A program made the position numbers and the translations under genes. Positions 57,607 to 64,000 of a DNA stretch of 64,000 nt are shown one piece after another. The notes under the pieces were generated by a model. It worked only from the letters and a program-made list of their open reading frames with translations. It did no database searches and was not told where the DNA came from. Source of the DNA: JABJOR01 sp965603075. GTDB lineage: Bacteria; Pseudomonadota; Alphaproteobacteria; Rhodospirillales; Casp-alpha2. Numbering within the stretch: position 1 is the stretch's first letter; every line of letters starts with the position of its first letter. The DNA is taken from assembly GCA_965603075.1 (NCBI GenBank), contig CBFDBO010000014.1:1-64000 (forward strand). The letters run 5' to 3'.

Positions 57607-58965
57607 ATGTCTTATAAAGCTAAAAACTCTCAGGTAGATCGTGACGTTACACGATTGGGCGAGAGCTTTGTTTTCCCACCCCACGTTATGGATGATATCC
57701 ACATCAAGGCTGAACTTGGTCGGTATCGTATGCGTGGCATGTCTTTGTTCAAGAAAATCCCCCACTGGGATGATCTGACATTTATGCCGGGAACCCTCAC
57801 TCGTTTTGTGATCGAGGGTTACCGCGAAAAGTGCCTGACCAAAACAATTATCGGTCCGCGCGCCAAACGCCCCTTAGAGCTTGATATCCCCATTTACATC
57901 ACGGGTATGAGCTTTGGCGCATTATCCTTTGAGGCCAAAACAGCATTGGCCCGTGGCGCAACAATGGCCGGCACGGCAACGTGTTCTGGTGAAGGTGGTA
58001 TGATCCCGGACGAACGTCGTTATTCGTCCAAATGGTTCTACCAGTGCATTCAGTCTCGTTACGGTTTCAACCCGCATCACCTTCAACTGGCTGACGCTTG
58101 TGAATTCTTCATTGGCCAAGGTTGTAAAGTTGGTCTGGGTGGTCACTTGATGGGTCAGAAAGTAACCGATCAGGTTGCTGAAATGCGCTCATTGCCAGCT
58201 GGTATCGATCAACGTTCTCCTGCCCGTCACCCTGATTGGCTGGGACCTGATGATCTGGCATTAAAGATCAACGAAATCCGTGAAGCCACCGATGGTCAAA
58301 TCCCCATCCAGCTTAAACTGGGCGCTGCTCGTGTTTATGATGATGTGCGTATGGCCGTTAAAACCGATCCTGACAGCATCTATATTGATGGTATGGAAGG
58401 CTCAACCGGCGCAGGCCCTCACCTAGCAACCGAAGAAACCGGTGTCCCCGGCATGGCAGCAATTCGCCAGGCCCGTAAGGCTATTGATGACCTCGGTAAA
58501 CGCGGTGAAATCAGCTTGGTTTACGCTGGTGGTATTCGTAACGGTGGTGACGTTGCCAAGGCGATGGCTTTGGGTGCAGATGCCATTGCGATCGGTCACT
58601 CCGCCATGATGGCTTTGAATTGCAACAAAGAAATCGAAGGTTCCGATTACATGAGCGAAGTCGGTGCATTGCCGGGTCATTGCTACCACTGCCACACGGG
58701 TCGTTGCCCGGTTGGTGTTGCGACCCAAGATCCAGAATTGCGCAAACGTCTTGATCCGGATGAAGCCGCTGAACGCGTCTATAACTTCCTACATACACTG
58801 ACCATCGAAGCACAAATGATGGCTCGTGCTTGTGGCAAGACCAACGTTCACTCGCTGGAACCAGAAGATCTGGCGGCCCTAACCATGGAAAGTTCTGCCA
58901 TGGCTGGTGTACCGCTTGCTGGCACCGAACACACAGTCGGCATCCCCGACTATCACCACCTTTAA
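57607..58965 (+). CDS. glxD: FMN-binding glutamate-synthase-like subunit (GlxD/MgsC type)
   Basis: A 452-aa FMN/Fe-S barrel. Features: RMRGMSLFKKIPHWDDL, YITGMSFGALSFEAKTALARG, CSGEGGMIPDER, VGLGGHLMGQKVTDQVAEM, IQLKLGAARVYDDVRMAV, VYAGGIRNGGDVAKAMALG and the 3Fe-4S cysteines in GHCYHCHTGRCPVGVATQDP. It carries the GKTNVHSLEPEDL tail also found at the end of the 852-aa fusion in the other cluster. ATG 57607 has GAGAGGA upstream, and the earlier in-frame ATG would overlap glxC. Reaction: reductive transfer of ammonia or alkylamine to 2-oxoglutarate. Confidence 0.92.
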   Translation: MSYKAKNSQVDRDVTRLGESFVFPPHVMDDIHIKAELGRYRMRGMSLFKKIPHWDDLTFMPGTLTRFVIEGYREKCLTKTIIGPRAKRPLELDIPIYITGMSFGALSFEAKTALARGATMAGTATCSGEGGMIPDERRYSSKWFYQCIQSRYGFNPHHLQLADACEFFIGQGCKVGLGGHLMGQKVTDQVAEMRSLPAGIDQRSPARHPDWLGPDDLALKINEIREATDGQIPIQLKLGAARVYDDVRMAVKTDPDSIYIDGMEGSTGAGPHLATEETGVPGMAAIRQARKAIDDLGKRGEISLVYAGGIRNGGDVAKAMALGADAIAIGHSAMMALNCNKEIEGSDYMSEVGALPGHCYHCHTGRCPVGVATQDPELRKRLDPDEAAERVYNFLHTLTIEAQMMARACGKTNVHSLEPEDLAALTMESSAMAGVPLAGTEHTVGIPDYHHL

Positions 58966-58982
58966 GTTGAGAGGAAAGACAG

Positions 58983-59393
58983 ATGGCTGGAACATCCTAT
59001 AAAGGAACAGAAATCACCGACGTCGATGCTTTTATTAAAGGCGACGGACTTGATTCAGAGCGTGAAAAAGAAACCGGACAACACATCGGCTATCGTTACG
59101 ATGTGAACTTGGTTCCTGATTACAAACACATCACACCCTACTTGCAAAAATATATGGAAGTCATGGGCTGGGATGATCTGAACTGGTTAGAAGACATCCA
59201 CATGGGCTACGAAGATGGTCGCCCAGCGGTGTTTGATCGTAACATTAATGGTTGGGTCTCTATCCCCGAGGGAACAGAGCTACCCGATAACCAACAAGAC
59301 CGTGACATGATCGCACGCGAACTGTTGCTTAAATTTCAAATGTCCCCGAACCATCCGCTGGGACAACTACGGGATGCCTACCGGAAATTCTAA
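58983..59393 (+). CDS. Unrecognised 136-aa protein ending the glnT-glxBCD cluster
   Basis: A 136-aa acidic, soluble protein (MAGTSYKGTEITDVDAFI..., ending HPLGQLRDAYRKF). It lies 17 nt after glxD, with GAGAGGAAAG as ribosome binding site, and directly before the operon terminator, so it belongs to the cluster. It has no Cys and no membrane segment. It is Trp/Tyr-rich in the centre (MGWDDLNWLEDIHMGYEDG). I do not recognise the family. Co-transcription suggests a subunit, assembly factor or accessory enzyme of the Glx complex. Confidence 0.8.
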   Translation: MAGTSYKGTEITDVDAFIKGDGLDSEREKETGQHIGYRYDVNLVPDYKHITPYLQKYMEVMGWDDLNWLEDIHMGYEDGRPAVFDRNINGWVSIPEGTELPDNQQDRDMIARELLLKFQMSPNHPLGQLRDAYRKF

Positions 59394-59427
59394 TTTCCAC
59401 ATCCCACAAATTTCACGACCAAAACTC

Positions 59428-59459
59428 AGCCCTGAGCCCCCTCGCTCAGGGCTTTTTTT
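59428..59459 (+). terminator. Terminator of the plus-strand glnT-glx operon
   Basis: A perfect 10-bp stem (AGCCCTGAGC / GCTCAGGGCT) with a 6-nt loop is followed by seven T residues, 35 nt after the last gene. Confidence 0.93.
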
Positions 59460-59649
59460 GTGCCGGCCCGGCTCTGGGATTTTTAAGCCGCCCCGGCTTG
59501 GGGTTTTATTTACCTGAAAGTGTTAACTAGGTGACTATTTGGTAATCGAACAAGATATCCCTTCAATTGTCTCAATAACAATCTAGCAATTGCAGAGATT
59601 ATAAAAGCATGTAAAAAAACATCAAATTGCACAAATTAAGGGCATTTAT

Positions 59650-60189
59650 ATGTCAGATAAAGATAGTACAGGAATGCAACACATGATCCGGATGATGACG
59701 CATTATATGGCGTGGGCAAACACAACGATGTTTAATTCTATTGCGAAGGTCCCGGATGCTGAAATCGTCAAAGATCGACAAACGCTCTTTGGAAACATCG
59801 CCCATACGTTCAATCATATACTGGTTGTACACACTATTTTCAAAGCACACCTTGAGGGCACGTCACATCCCTACACCGCCCGAAACACCGAGACCTCACC
59901 CCCTATAGATTATGTGCGGTCGGAGCTTGAGACGTTAGACCAATATTATGTGGATTTAGCAATGCGACTTGATCAGGCTGGGTTAGATGAAATCATTAAA
60001 TTTACGTTCGTGGGCGGCGGTGATGGGGCCATGACGCGCGCCGAAATCTTGCTTCATTTGATAAATCACTCGACTTATCACCGTGGTTTTATAAGCGATA
60101 TGCTTTATCAAATCCCTCACCAAGGTGACAGCAACGACCTTCCCGTATTCTTACGCGATGCGTGGCCCAAAATCAGGTTGGGATTTTAG
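59650..60189 (+). CDS. DinB family protein
   Basis: A 179-aa four-helix-bundle protein of the DinB/YfiT superfamily. The three metal-binding His positions are suggested by NIAHTFNHILVVHTIF and LLHLINHSTYHRGFI. Many relatives are thiol-dependent S-transferases (bacillithiol, mycothiol or glutathione) but the substrate here is unknown. The stop codon lies in an 18-bp palindrome (60182-60199) that may serve as a weak terminator. It is a single gene after the Glx operon. Confidence 0.88.
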   Translation: MSDKDSTGMQHMIRMMTHYMAWANTTMFNSIAKVPDAEIVKDRQTLFGNIAHTFNHILVVHTIFKAHLEGTSHPYTARNTETSPPIDYVRSELETLDQYYVDLAMRLDQAGLDEIIKFTFVGGGDGAMTRAEILLHLINHSTYHRGFISDMLYQIPHQGDSNDLPVFLRDAWPKIRLGF

Positions 60190-60270
60190 GCCTAAAATCG
60201 TTTATAGTTTTTTGAACACAGACAATAATCTATAATAACTTTGTGACGAAGCATATTTGAAAGTAACTCA

Positions 60271-60963
60271 ATGCGTATAAATGCCGATTTCAATAAGGCT
60301 GCGAAAATAGAAACCCTGAATCAGGATTGGATATCATCGCCCAGTTCGGGTGTTGATCGTATTATGCTGGATCGCTTAGGCGATGAGGTTGCCCGTGCTA
60401 CATCCATCGTGCGGTTTGCCCCCGGCAGTTCATTTCCCGCGCATACCCACGGCGGCGGCGAAGAGTTTTTGGTGTTGGAGGGTGTGTTTTCTGACGAGAC
60501 AGGCGATTATGGCCCCGGATCCTATATGCGTAATCCGGTAGGGACATCCCATACCCCCTTTACCATTGAGGGCTGCACGATCTTTGTGAAGCTGTGGCAA
60601 TTCCAAGATGGGGACGATGCGTCCGTTAAATTAAACACCGCTGATTTGCCCTTCTCACCCGGGATGGTTCCCGGATTAAGCGTCTTCTCCTTACACGCTT
60701 TTGATGGGGAAAGTGTTGCTCTGGTACGCTGGCAACCGGGTACACAATTTACCCCCCATCGCCATTTTGGCGGGGAAGAAATATATGTGATTGAAGGCAC
60801 GTTCCAAGACGAACACGGCGCGTACCCCACGGGAACGTGGCTGCGCAGTCCGCACCAAAGCCTGCACACGCCCTATTCAGAACAAGGCTGTCTTATTTAT
60901 GTGAAAGTTGGGCACTTGATGGAGGGCTTAGAAACTCTATGTGCCCCAGATAGTCGTCCGTAA
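60271..60963 (+). CDS. Double-cupin (ChrR-type) protein
   Basis: A 230-aa protein made of two cupin domains. The first has RFAPGSSFPAHTHGGGEEFLVLEGVFSDETGDYGPGSYMRNP and the second RWQPGTQFTPHRHFGGEEIYVIEGTFQDEHGAYPTGTWLRSP. Each has the HxH...E metal site, and both resemble the ChrR cupin of anti-sigma factors. There is no N-terminal zinc anti-sigma domain and no sigma-factor gene adjacent, so it is not a typical ChrR. A dioxygenase-like or sensing role is possible. Confidence 0.87.
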   Translation: MRINADFNKAAKIETLNQDWISSPSSGVDRIMLDRLGDEVARATSIVRFAPGSSFPAHTHGGGEEFLVLEGVFSDETGDYGPGSYMRNPVGTSHTPFTIEGCTIFVKLWQFQDGDDASVKLNTADLPFSPGMVPGLSVFSLHAFDGESVALVRWQPGTQFTPHRHFGGEEIYVIEGTFQDEHGAYPTGTWLRSPHQSLHTPYSEQGCLIYVKVGHLMEGLETLCAPDSRP

Positions 60964-60982
60964 AACTTTGGAACAATAATTC

Positions 60983-61762
60983 TTACTTCGCTTTTTTAAG
61001 CTGACCGATGACCCGGGTGGATAGCTCGCCGGGTTCGTTACTGGCGTGGGCGGCAGCAAACGGGCGGATGCTTTGTTCGATGCATTCTTCCATAGGGGTT
61101 TCTTGCCAAGACCGCAGCAATCTTTTCTGAGAACACACCGCTAAATATCCCGCGCCAACAATGCCCGATAGCAAATCATCCACGGCAGCGTCCAATTTGT
61201 CCGAGCCTTCCAGAACCTGTTCAACGAAACCCCAATCATAAATTTGTTGAGCGTCCACGGTATTCCCCGACAGCATTAAAAAGGCCGCGCGGCCTTCGCC
61301 GATAATGCGGGCCACAAGGGCGGCTTCAATAACCGATGGGATGCCGATTTTAACCTTCGGCATGGCAAATTTAGCACCCGAACTCGCCAACCGGATATCG
61401 CAAACCGCCGCCAGTTCCATGCCAACCCCCATGCAAGGACCTTCAATTCTGGCAATGACAGGAACAGGAATATTTTTGACGGCTTCAAGGGCATTATGGG
61501 TAGAACGCAAAAAACCACCGGCTGAGCCAGAGGTCAATTCGCTTAGGTGTTTCAAATCGGACCCAGCGCAAAACACCTTGTCGTTCACACCCGATATCAC
61601 CACGGCGCGAAGCCCTTCTTCAGCTAGGACCTTACGCACCCCGGCTTGTAGATCGTCGACCATGTCTGTGCTCAGGGCGTTTGCCTTATCCGGACGGTCC
61701 AAGATCATTCGGGCAATTTTACCCTCAAACTTTTCTTCAAACCTTACGTGAATTCCAGACAT
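60983..61762 (-). CDS. Enoyl-CoA hydratase/isomerase family protein
   Basis: A 259-aa crotonase-fold enzyme. Motifs: RMILDRPDKANALSTDMVDDLQ, VISGVNDKVFCAGSDLKHLSE, IARIEGPCMGVGMELAAVCDIRLAS and KFAMPKVKIGIPSVIEAALV. One oxyanion position reads PCMGVGMEL, and the usual second catalytic Glu is replaced in the GIPSV segment, so the reaction may not be simple hydration. It stands alone and converges on the cupin gene. Confidence 0.88.
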   Translation of the reverse strand: MSGIHVRFEEKFEGKIARMILDRPDKANALSTDMVDDLQAGVRKVLAEEGLRAVVISGVNDKVFCAGSDLKHLSELTSGSAGGFLRSTHNALEAVKNIPVPVIARIEGPCMGVGMELAAVCDIRLASSGAKFAMPKVKIGIPSVIEAALVARIIGEGRAAFLMLSGNTVDAQQIYDWGFVEQVLEGSDKLDAAVDDLLSGIVGAGYLAVCSQKRLLRSWQETPMEECIEQSIRPFAAAHASNEPGELSTRVIGQLKKAK

Positions 61763-61837
61763 GAGACTTTCCTTACTGAGTTTTTAGGGCCTACGTATGT
61801 AACACTCTACAAGAGAGAGACGCTTTCATCAATAGAG

Positions 61838-61919
61838 CGGCTGCGCCTAGTAAAAAATATGACTGCGCCTACTAGAATAATACGGCTGCGCCTAGTAAAA
61901 AATATGGCTGCGCCTGTTA
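61838..61919. repeat. Four-unit tandem repeat at a gene end
   Basis: CTGCGCCT recurs at 61841, 61863, 61886 and 61908 (spacing 22, 23, 22), inside longer alternating units (CGGCTGCGCCTAGTAAAAAA). The last unit runs into the stop codon of the 189-aa gene at 61917. Confidence 0.8.
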
Positions 61920-62486
61920 ATATACAGGCGGCTCGGCGACTGTGTTCTCCCAATCGGGGATGAATTGAATAATCGGCACATCACCGGGCATGACAGCATT
62001 AAATAAATGATTATGCCAATAAGTCGCTTGCCACGCCGGGTCGCTATCGTTCAACTGAACCACCTTACACGGTATCTTGTAGCGTTGATTCTTTTCATTG
62101 AAAGACAAGATCACCGACCCCGCCTCAACCATTCGTTCGGCGGCTTTTGAGCCCGTCCTAAACACGGCAGTAGGGCGATCCGAAAATTCTTTTGCGAACT
62201 GATAATATCGTTCTGCGAAATATTTCAGAGCATCATCATAGCGTAATTTCGGGTCTTTGGTCTTGCGCACCATATGTTTAAACTCCCCCGTAATCTCTTC
62301 GGGGTCCAATTTATTAAGCAAAACACGGATCGATTCAAATCCAACGTCGCTACCCGCGATGACGATATCCGGCTGCATACCCTGCGATGGTTCAGCATTT
62401 AAATTACGGATGGAAAACTGTCTCAAACGACATTGCCACCCCAAAAAATGTTTGCGTATTTTATCAACTGAGTCTTCAGTAGACAT
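61917..62486 (-). CDS. Hypothetical 189-aa protein
   Basis: A 189-aa soluble protein with no signal peptide or membrane helix. Segments such as MQPDIVIAGSDVGFESIRVLLNKLDPEEITGEF, AVFRTGSKAAERMVEAGSVILSFNEKNQRYKIPCKV and DPAWQATYWHNHLFNAVMPGDVPIIQFIPDW look well folded. I do not recognise the family. A single Cys lies in the core. The gene is alone, divergent from the EamA transporter gene. Its 3' end lies in the tandem-repeat array. Confidence 0.75.
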   Translation of the reverse strand: MSTEDSVDKIRKHFLGWQCRLRQFSIRNLNAEPSQGMQPDIVIAGSDVGFESIRVLLNKLDPEEITGEFKHMVRKTKDPKLRYDDALKYFAERYYQFAKEFSDRPTAVFRTGSKAAERMVEAGSVILSFNEKNQRYKIPCKVVQLNDSDPAWQATYWHNHLFNAVMPGDVPIIQFIPDWENTVAEPPVY

Positions 62487-62590
62487 GTTGGTATCCTTAA
62501 AAATAACTGGTGTTTTTGCCTATAATTTAGACTATTGATTATTACAATAAATCGAAGCTTTAGAGAAGCATAAAGAAGGGTTTTTTGGCG

Positions 62591-63451
62591 ATGAATGCGG
62601 GTTTATTAGGGGCAATAACGGCCCTCAGCTGGGGCGGGTCGGATTTCATCGCCCGCTTTACGGGGCGCGGGATTGGTTACGCCAATGCGCTACTTGGCAT
62701 GTTGCTCAGCGGGTCCGTTTATCTGAGCATTTATGTCTACGCCAATGACATACCGTTTCTTTGGGAATGGTCCTCTGCGTGGTTAATTGCCGGCTCTGGG
62801 CTTTCCATCATGTTGGCAACATTAATGTTATTTAATGCCATCGCCCGTGGCCCGATCAGCGTGGTATCTCCCATCGTTGCAAGTTACCCTGCATTTTCTA
62901 TGATGTTTGCCCTCCTGCTTGGGGCTCGTCCGAGCGCTGGTGATTGGCTCGCCGTCGCCGCCATTCTGGGTGGAGTTTTATGTGTAGCCCGTTATGGTCC
63001 GACCGATAATGAACCACAACACGCCCATAAGGCCTATCGTCAGAAAACAATTGTTCTGTCGTTAATATCGGCGCTACTTTTTGCGATTGCAATTTTAATG
63101 GGACAACTGGCCGCCCCGATCTACGGCGAGGTCGAAACAACATGGCTTGGGCGGCTCTTTAGCCTTGCATGCCTCTTAATTCTATTCGGTTTTAGTAAAT
63201 CCCATACCATCAACCTGCCGGTTAAATGGTGGCCGCTTTTATGCGCGCAAGGGTTACTGGACTCATCGGCTTATATTAGTGTCTTCGCGGCAGGCCATCT
63301 ACCCAATGGCGAACTGGCCGCCGTCGCAGCGTCAAGTTTTGGTGCGGTGACGGTATTACTGGCGCGGTTTATCCTAAAAGAACATATCACCAAAATTCAA
63401 TGGGCCGCCTTTGTGGTTATCTTTGGTGGGGTGGGATATTTGGCACTCTGA
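62591..63451 (+). CDS. EamA/DMT-family transporter
   Basis: About 286 aa with ten predicted hydrophobic segments and the two EamA halves. Typical pieces are ITALSWGGSDFIARF at the start, FNAIARGPISVVSPIVASYPAFSMMFALLLGARPS (end of repeat 1), and GELAAVAASSFGAVTVLLARFILKEHITKIQWAAFVVIFGGVGYLAL (end of repeat 2). It is an inner-membrane drug/metabolite transporter, often an exporter, with unknown substrate. ATG 62591 with AGAAGGG upstream is preferred to the TTG at 62585. It converges on ubiV. Confidence 0.9.
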   Translation: MNAGLLGAITALSWGGSDFIARFTGRGIGYANALLGMLLSGSVYLSIYVYANDIPFLWEWSSAWLIAGSGLSIMLATLMLFNAIARGPISVVSPIVASYPAFSMMFALLLGARPSAGDWLAVAAILGGVLCVARYGPTDNEPQHAHKAYRQKTIVLSLISALLFAIAILMGQLAAPIYGEVETTWLGRLFSLACLLILFGFSKSHTINLPVKWWPLLCAQGLLDSSAYISVFAAGHLPNGELAAVAASSFGAVTVLLARFILKEHITKIQWAAFVVIFGGVGYLAL

Positions 63452-63483
63452 TAGACGCTCTAATATACAACGCCAGACTATAT

Positions 63484-64000
63484 TTATTCAATTTCATTCC
63501 GCGCGTTTAGAACGTCCCCATACGCCATGCCTTCTTTGCCATAAAGATAGCCATTGGAAGAGGGCAAATCCCCGCTCAACTCATCCAAAATTTGTTCAGC
63601 CTCATCCGCCGTCTTATTTCCATCCAGAACCTCCCGGAAACACCGAGCCACCGACACCATATCCCAACTTTGTGGTGATAGACGAAAGTGGCTGACACCA
63701 GCATCGCTCAATTTTTCCAGATCATGGATAAGATTACAACAATTATAAGACAGTGTCTGAAGGCCATTGATGGCCAAGAACGGATCGCCATCCAAGGTAT
63801 CTACATCAAGACCGTCCCAGTCTTTATCACAAACAAATTGGCAGTTATCTTTTCTTAAACCATGACTGCGGGCATGATAACACCGCGCCGATATGGCCAA
63901 AGGTAGGCGTCCATAAGAAAATACTTCTATCTGTGGCGCCTGGCGTAATCCATTCCCGTTTTGGGTTAAACTGGCGATAGAATCTAGTGATAATTCAATG
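63484..64000 (-). CDS. ubiV: UbiV, O2-independent ubiquinone hydroxylation (5' end beyond window)
   Basis: The C-terminal 171 residues of a U32-family protein; the start lies past the window end. The reading IEVFSYGRLPLAISARCYHARSHGLRKDNCQFVC is diagnostic for UbiV, with cysteines for a [4Fe-4S] cluster. DWDGLDVDTLDGDPFLAINGLQTLSYNCCNL and HFRLSPQSWDMV also match. UbiV works with UbiU in oxygen-independent ring hydroxylation for ubiquinone under low oxygen. A partner ubiU gene would be expected just outside the window. Confidence 0.9.
   Translation of the reverse strand, partial: IELSLDSIASLTQNGNGLRQAPQIEVFSYGRLPLAISARCYHARSHGLRKDNCQFVCDKDWDGLDVDTLDGDPFLAINGLQTLSYNCCNLIHDLEKLSDAGVSHFRLSPQSWDMVSVARCFREVLDGNKTADEAEQILDELSGDLPSSNGYLYGKEGMAYGDVLNARNEIE

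Noticed and set aside
45428..59393. Complete N-methylglutamate pathway
   Set aside because: Synthase-like and ligase-like genes are present, but no N-methylglutamate dehydrogenase (sarcosine-oxidase-like) subunits are in the window, so the full pathway cannot be claimed.

Overview
The window looks like chromosomal DNA of an alphaproteobacterium, probably a Rhodospirillales-like, marine-type heterotroph. The support is gene content and order: purC-purS-purQ with purL close by, bolA next to the monothiol glutaredoxin gene, a carD/fdxA/TerB/S4/SUV3-like helicase block, GluQ-RS, and glnT-glxBCD clusters. The genus cannot be fixed from sequence reading alone. Base composition is moderate and coding density is high, apart from a gene-poor accessory stretch at 1-1900.

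Layout. 1-1970: a short DnaB-like ATPase flanked by inverted 13-bp repeats, a decayed 3' half of a tRNA-Arg (a likely old attachment site) and an intact tRNA-Val(GAC) with terminator. 2082-7399: a U32-like protein, N-formylglutamate amidohydrolase, GNAT acetyltransferase, lytic transglycosylase, GST and CaiB/BaiF CoA-transferase. 7628-10202: two tandem DUF1127-like micro-proteins, proline iminopeptidase and an NRDE protein. 10348-17312: the purine genes purC, purS, purQ and purL, with an OmpA-like protein and a rhomboid protease between purQ and purL, followed by bolA and grxD. 17368-22248: YjbR protein, a 60-aa protein divergent from a LysR regulator, N-carbamoylputrescine amidase, a PHP protein and an orphan PotD-like binding protein. 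22792-34742: housekeeping genes (rpsD, HNH nuclease, GluQ-RS, SNase, an NMT1-domain histidine kinase, M48 protease, carD, fdxA, TerB, S4, helicase).

34831-42702 holds a carnitine/gamma-butyrobetaine gene set on the minus strand: a carnitine dehydrogenase-thioesterase fusion, an acyl-CoA dehydrogenase, an ADP-forming CoA ligase and a very CaiD-like hydratase, followed by two tandem copies of a histidine phosphatase. Together these could convert gamma-butyrobetaine to 3-dehydrocarnitine and release betaine from betainyl-CoA. The 3-keto acid cleavage enzyme needed between those steps is not in the window.

45428-59393 is the most unusual region. Two back-to-back clusters each combine a type III glutamine-synthetase-like enzyme with a dismantled glutamate synthase: glutaminase domain, GXGXG domain and FMN/Fe-S domain as separate modules. 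The minus-strand cluster fuses GXGXG to FMN and adds an 852-aa GltD-like oxidoreductase carrying a truncated second FMN-type barrel. The plus-strand cluster keeps the modules split, has a Lys/Ala-tailed synthetase and ends in an unrecognised 136-aa protein. An XRE-cupin regulator and a GntR/FCD regulator lie between them. By family resemblance this is gamma-glutamylamide or N-methylglutamate-type amine assimilation, which fits the nearby carnitine genes, but the substrates are inferred. 59650-64000: DinB-like protein, ChrR-type cupin, enoyl-CoA hydratase, an unknown protein, an EamA transporter and the 3' part of ubiV.

A recurrent small-scale pattern runs through the window: degenerate tandem microduplications sit exactly on stop or start codons. 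Several have periods of 4, 10, 11 or 17 bp and so place stops in all three frames. Two have a 14-bp period and create ATGA-coupled five-codon leader cistrons.
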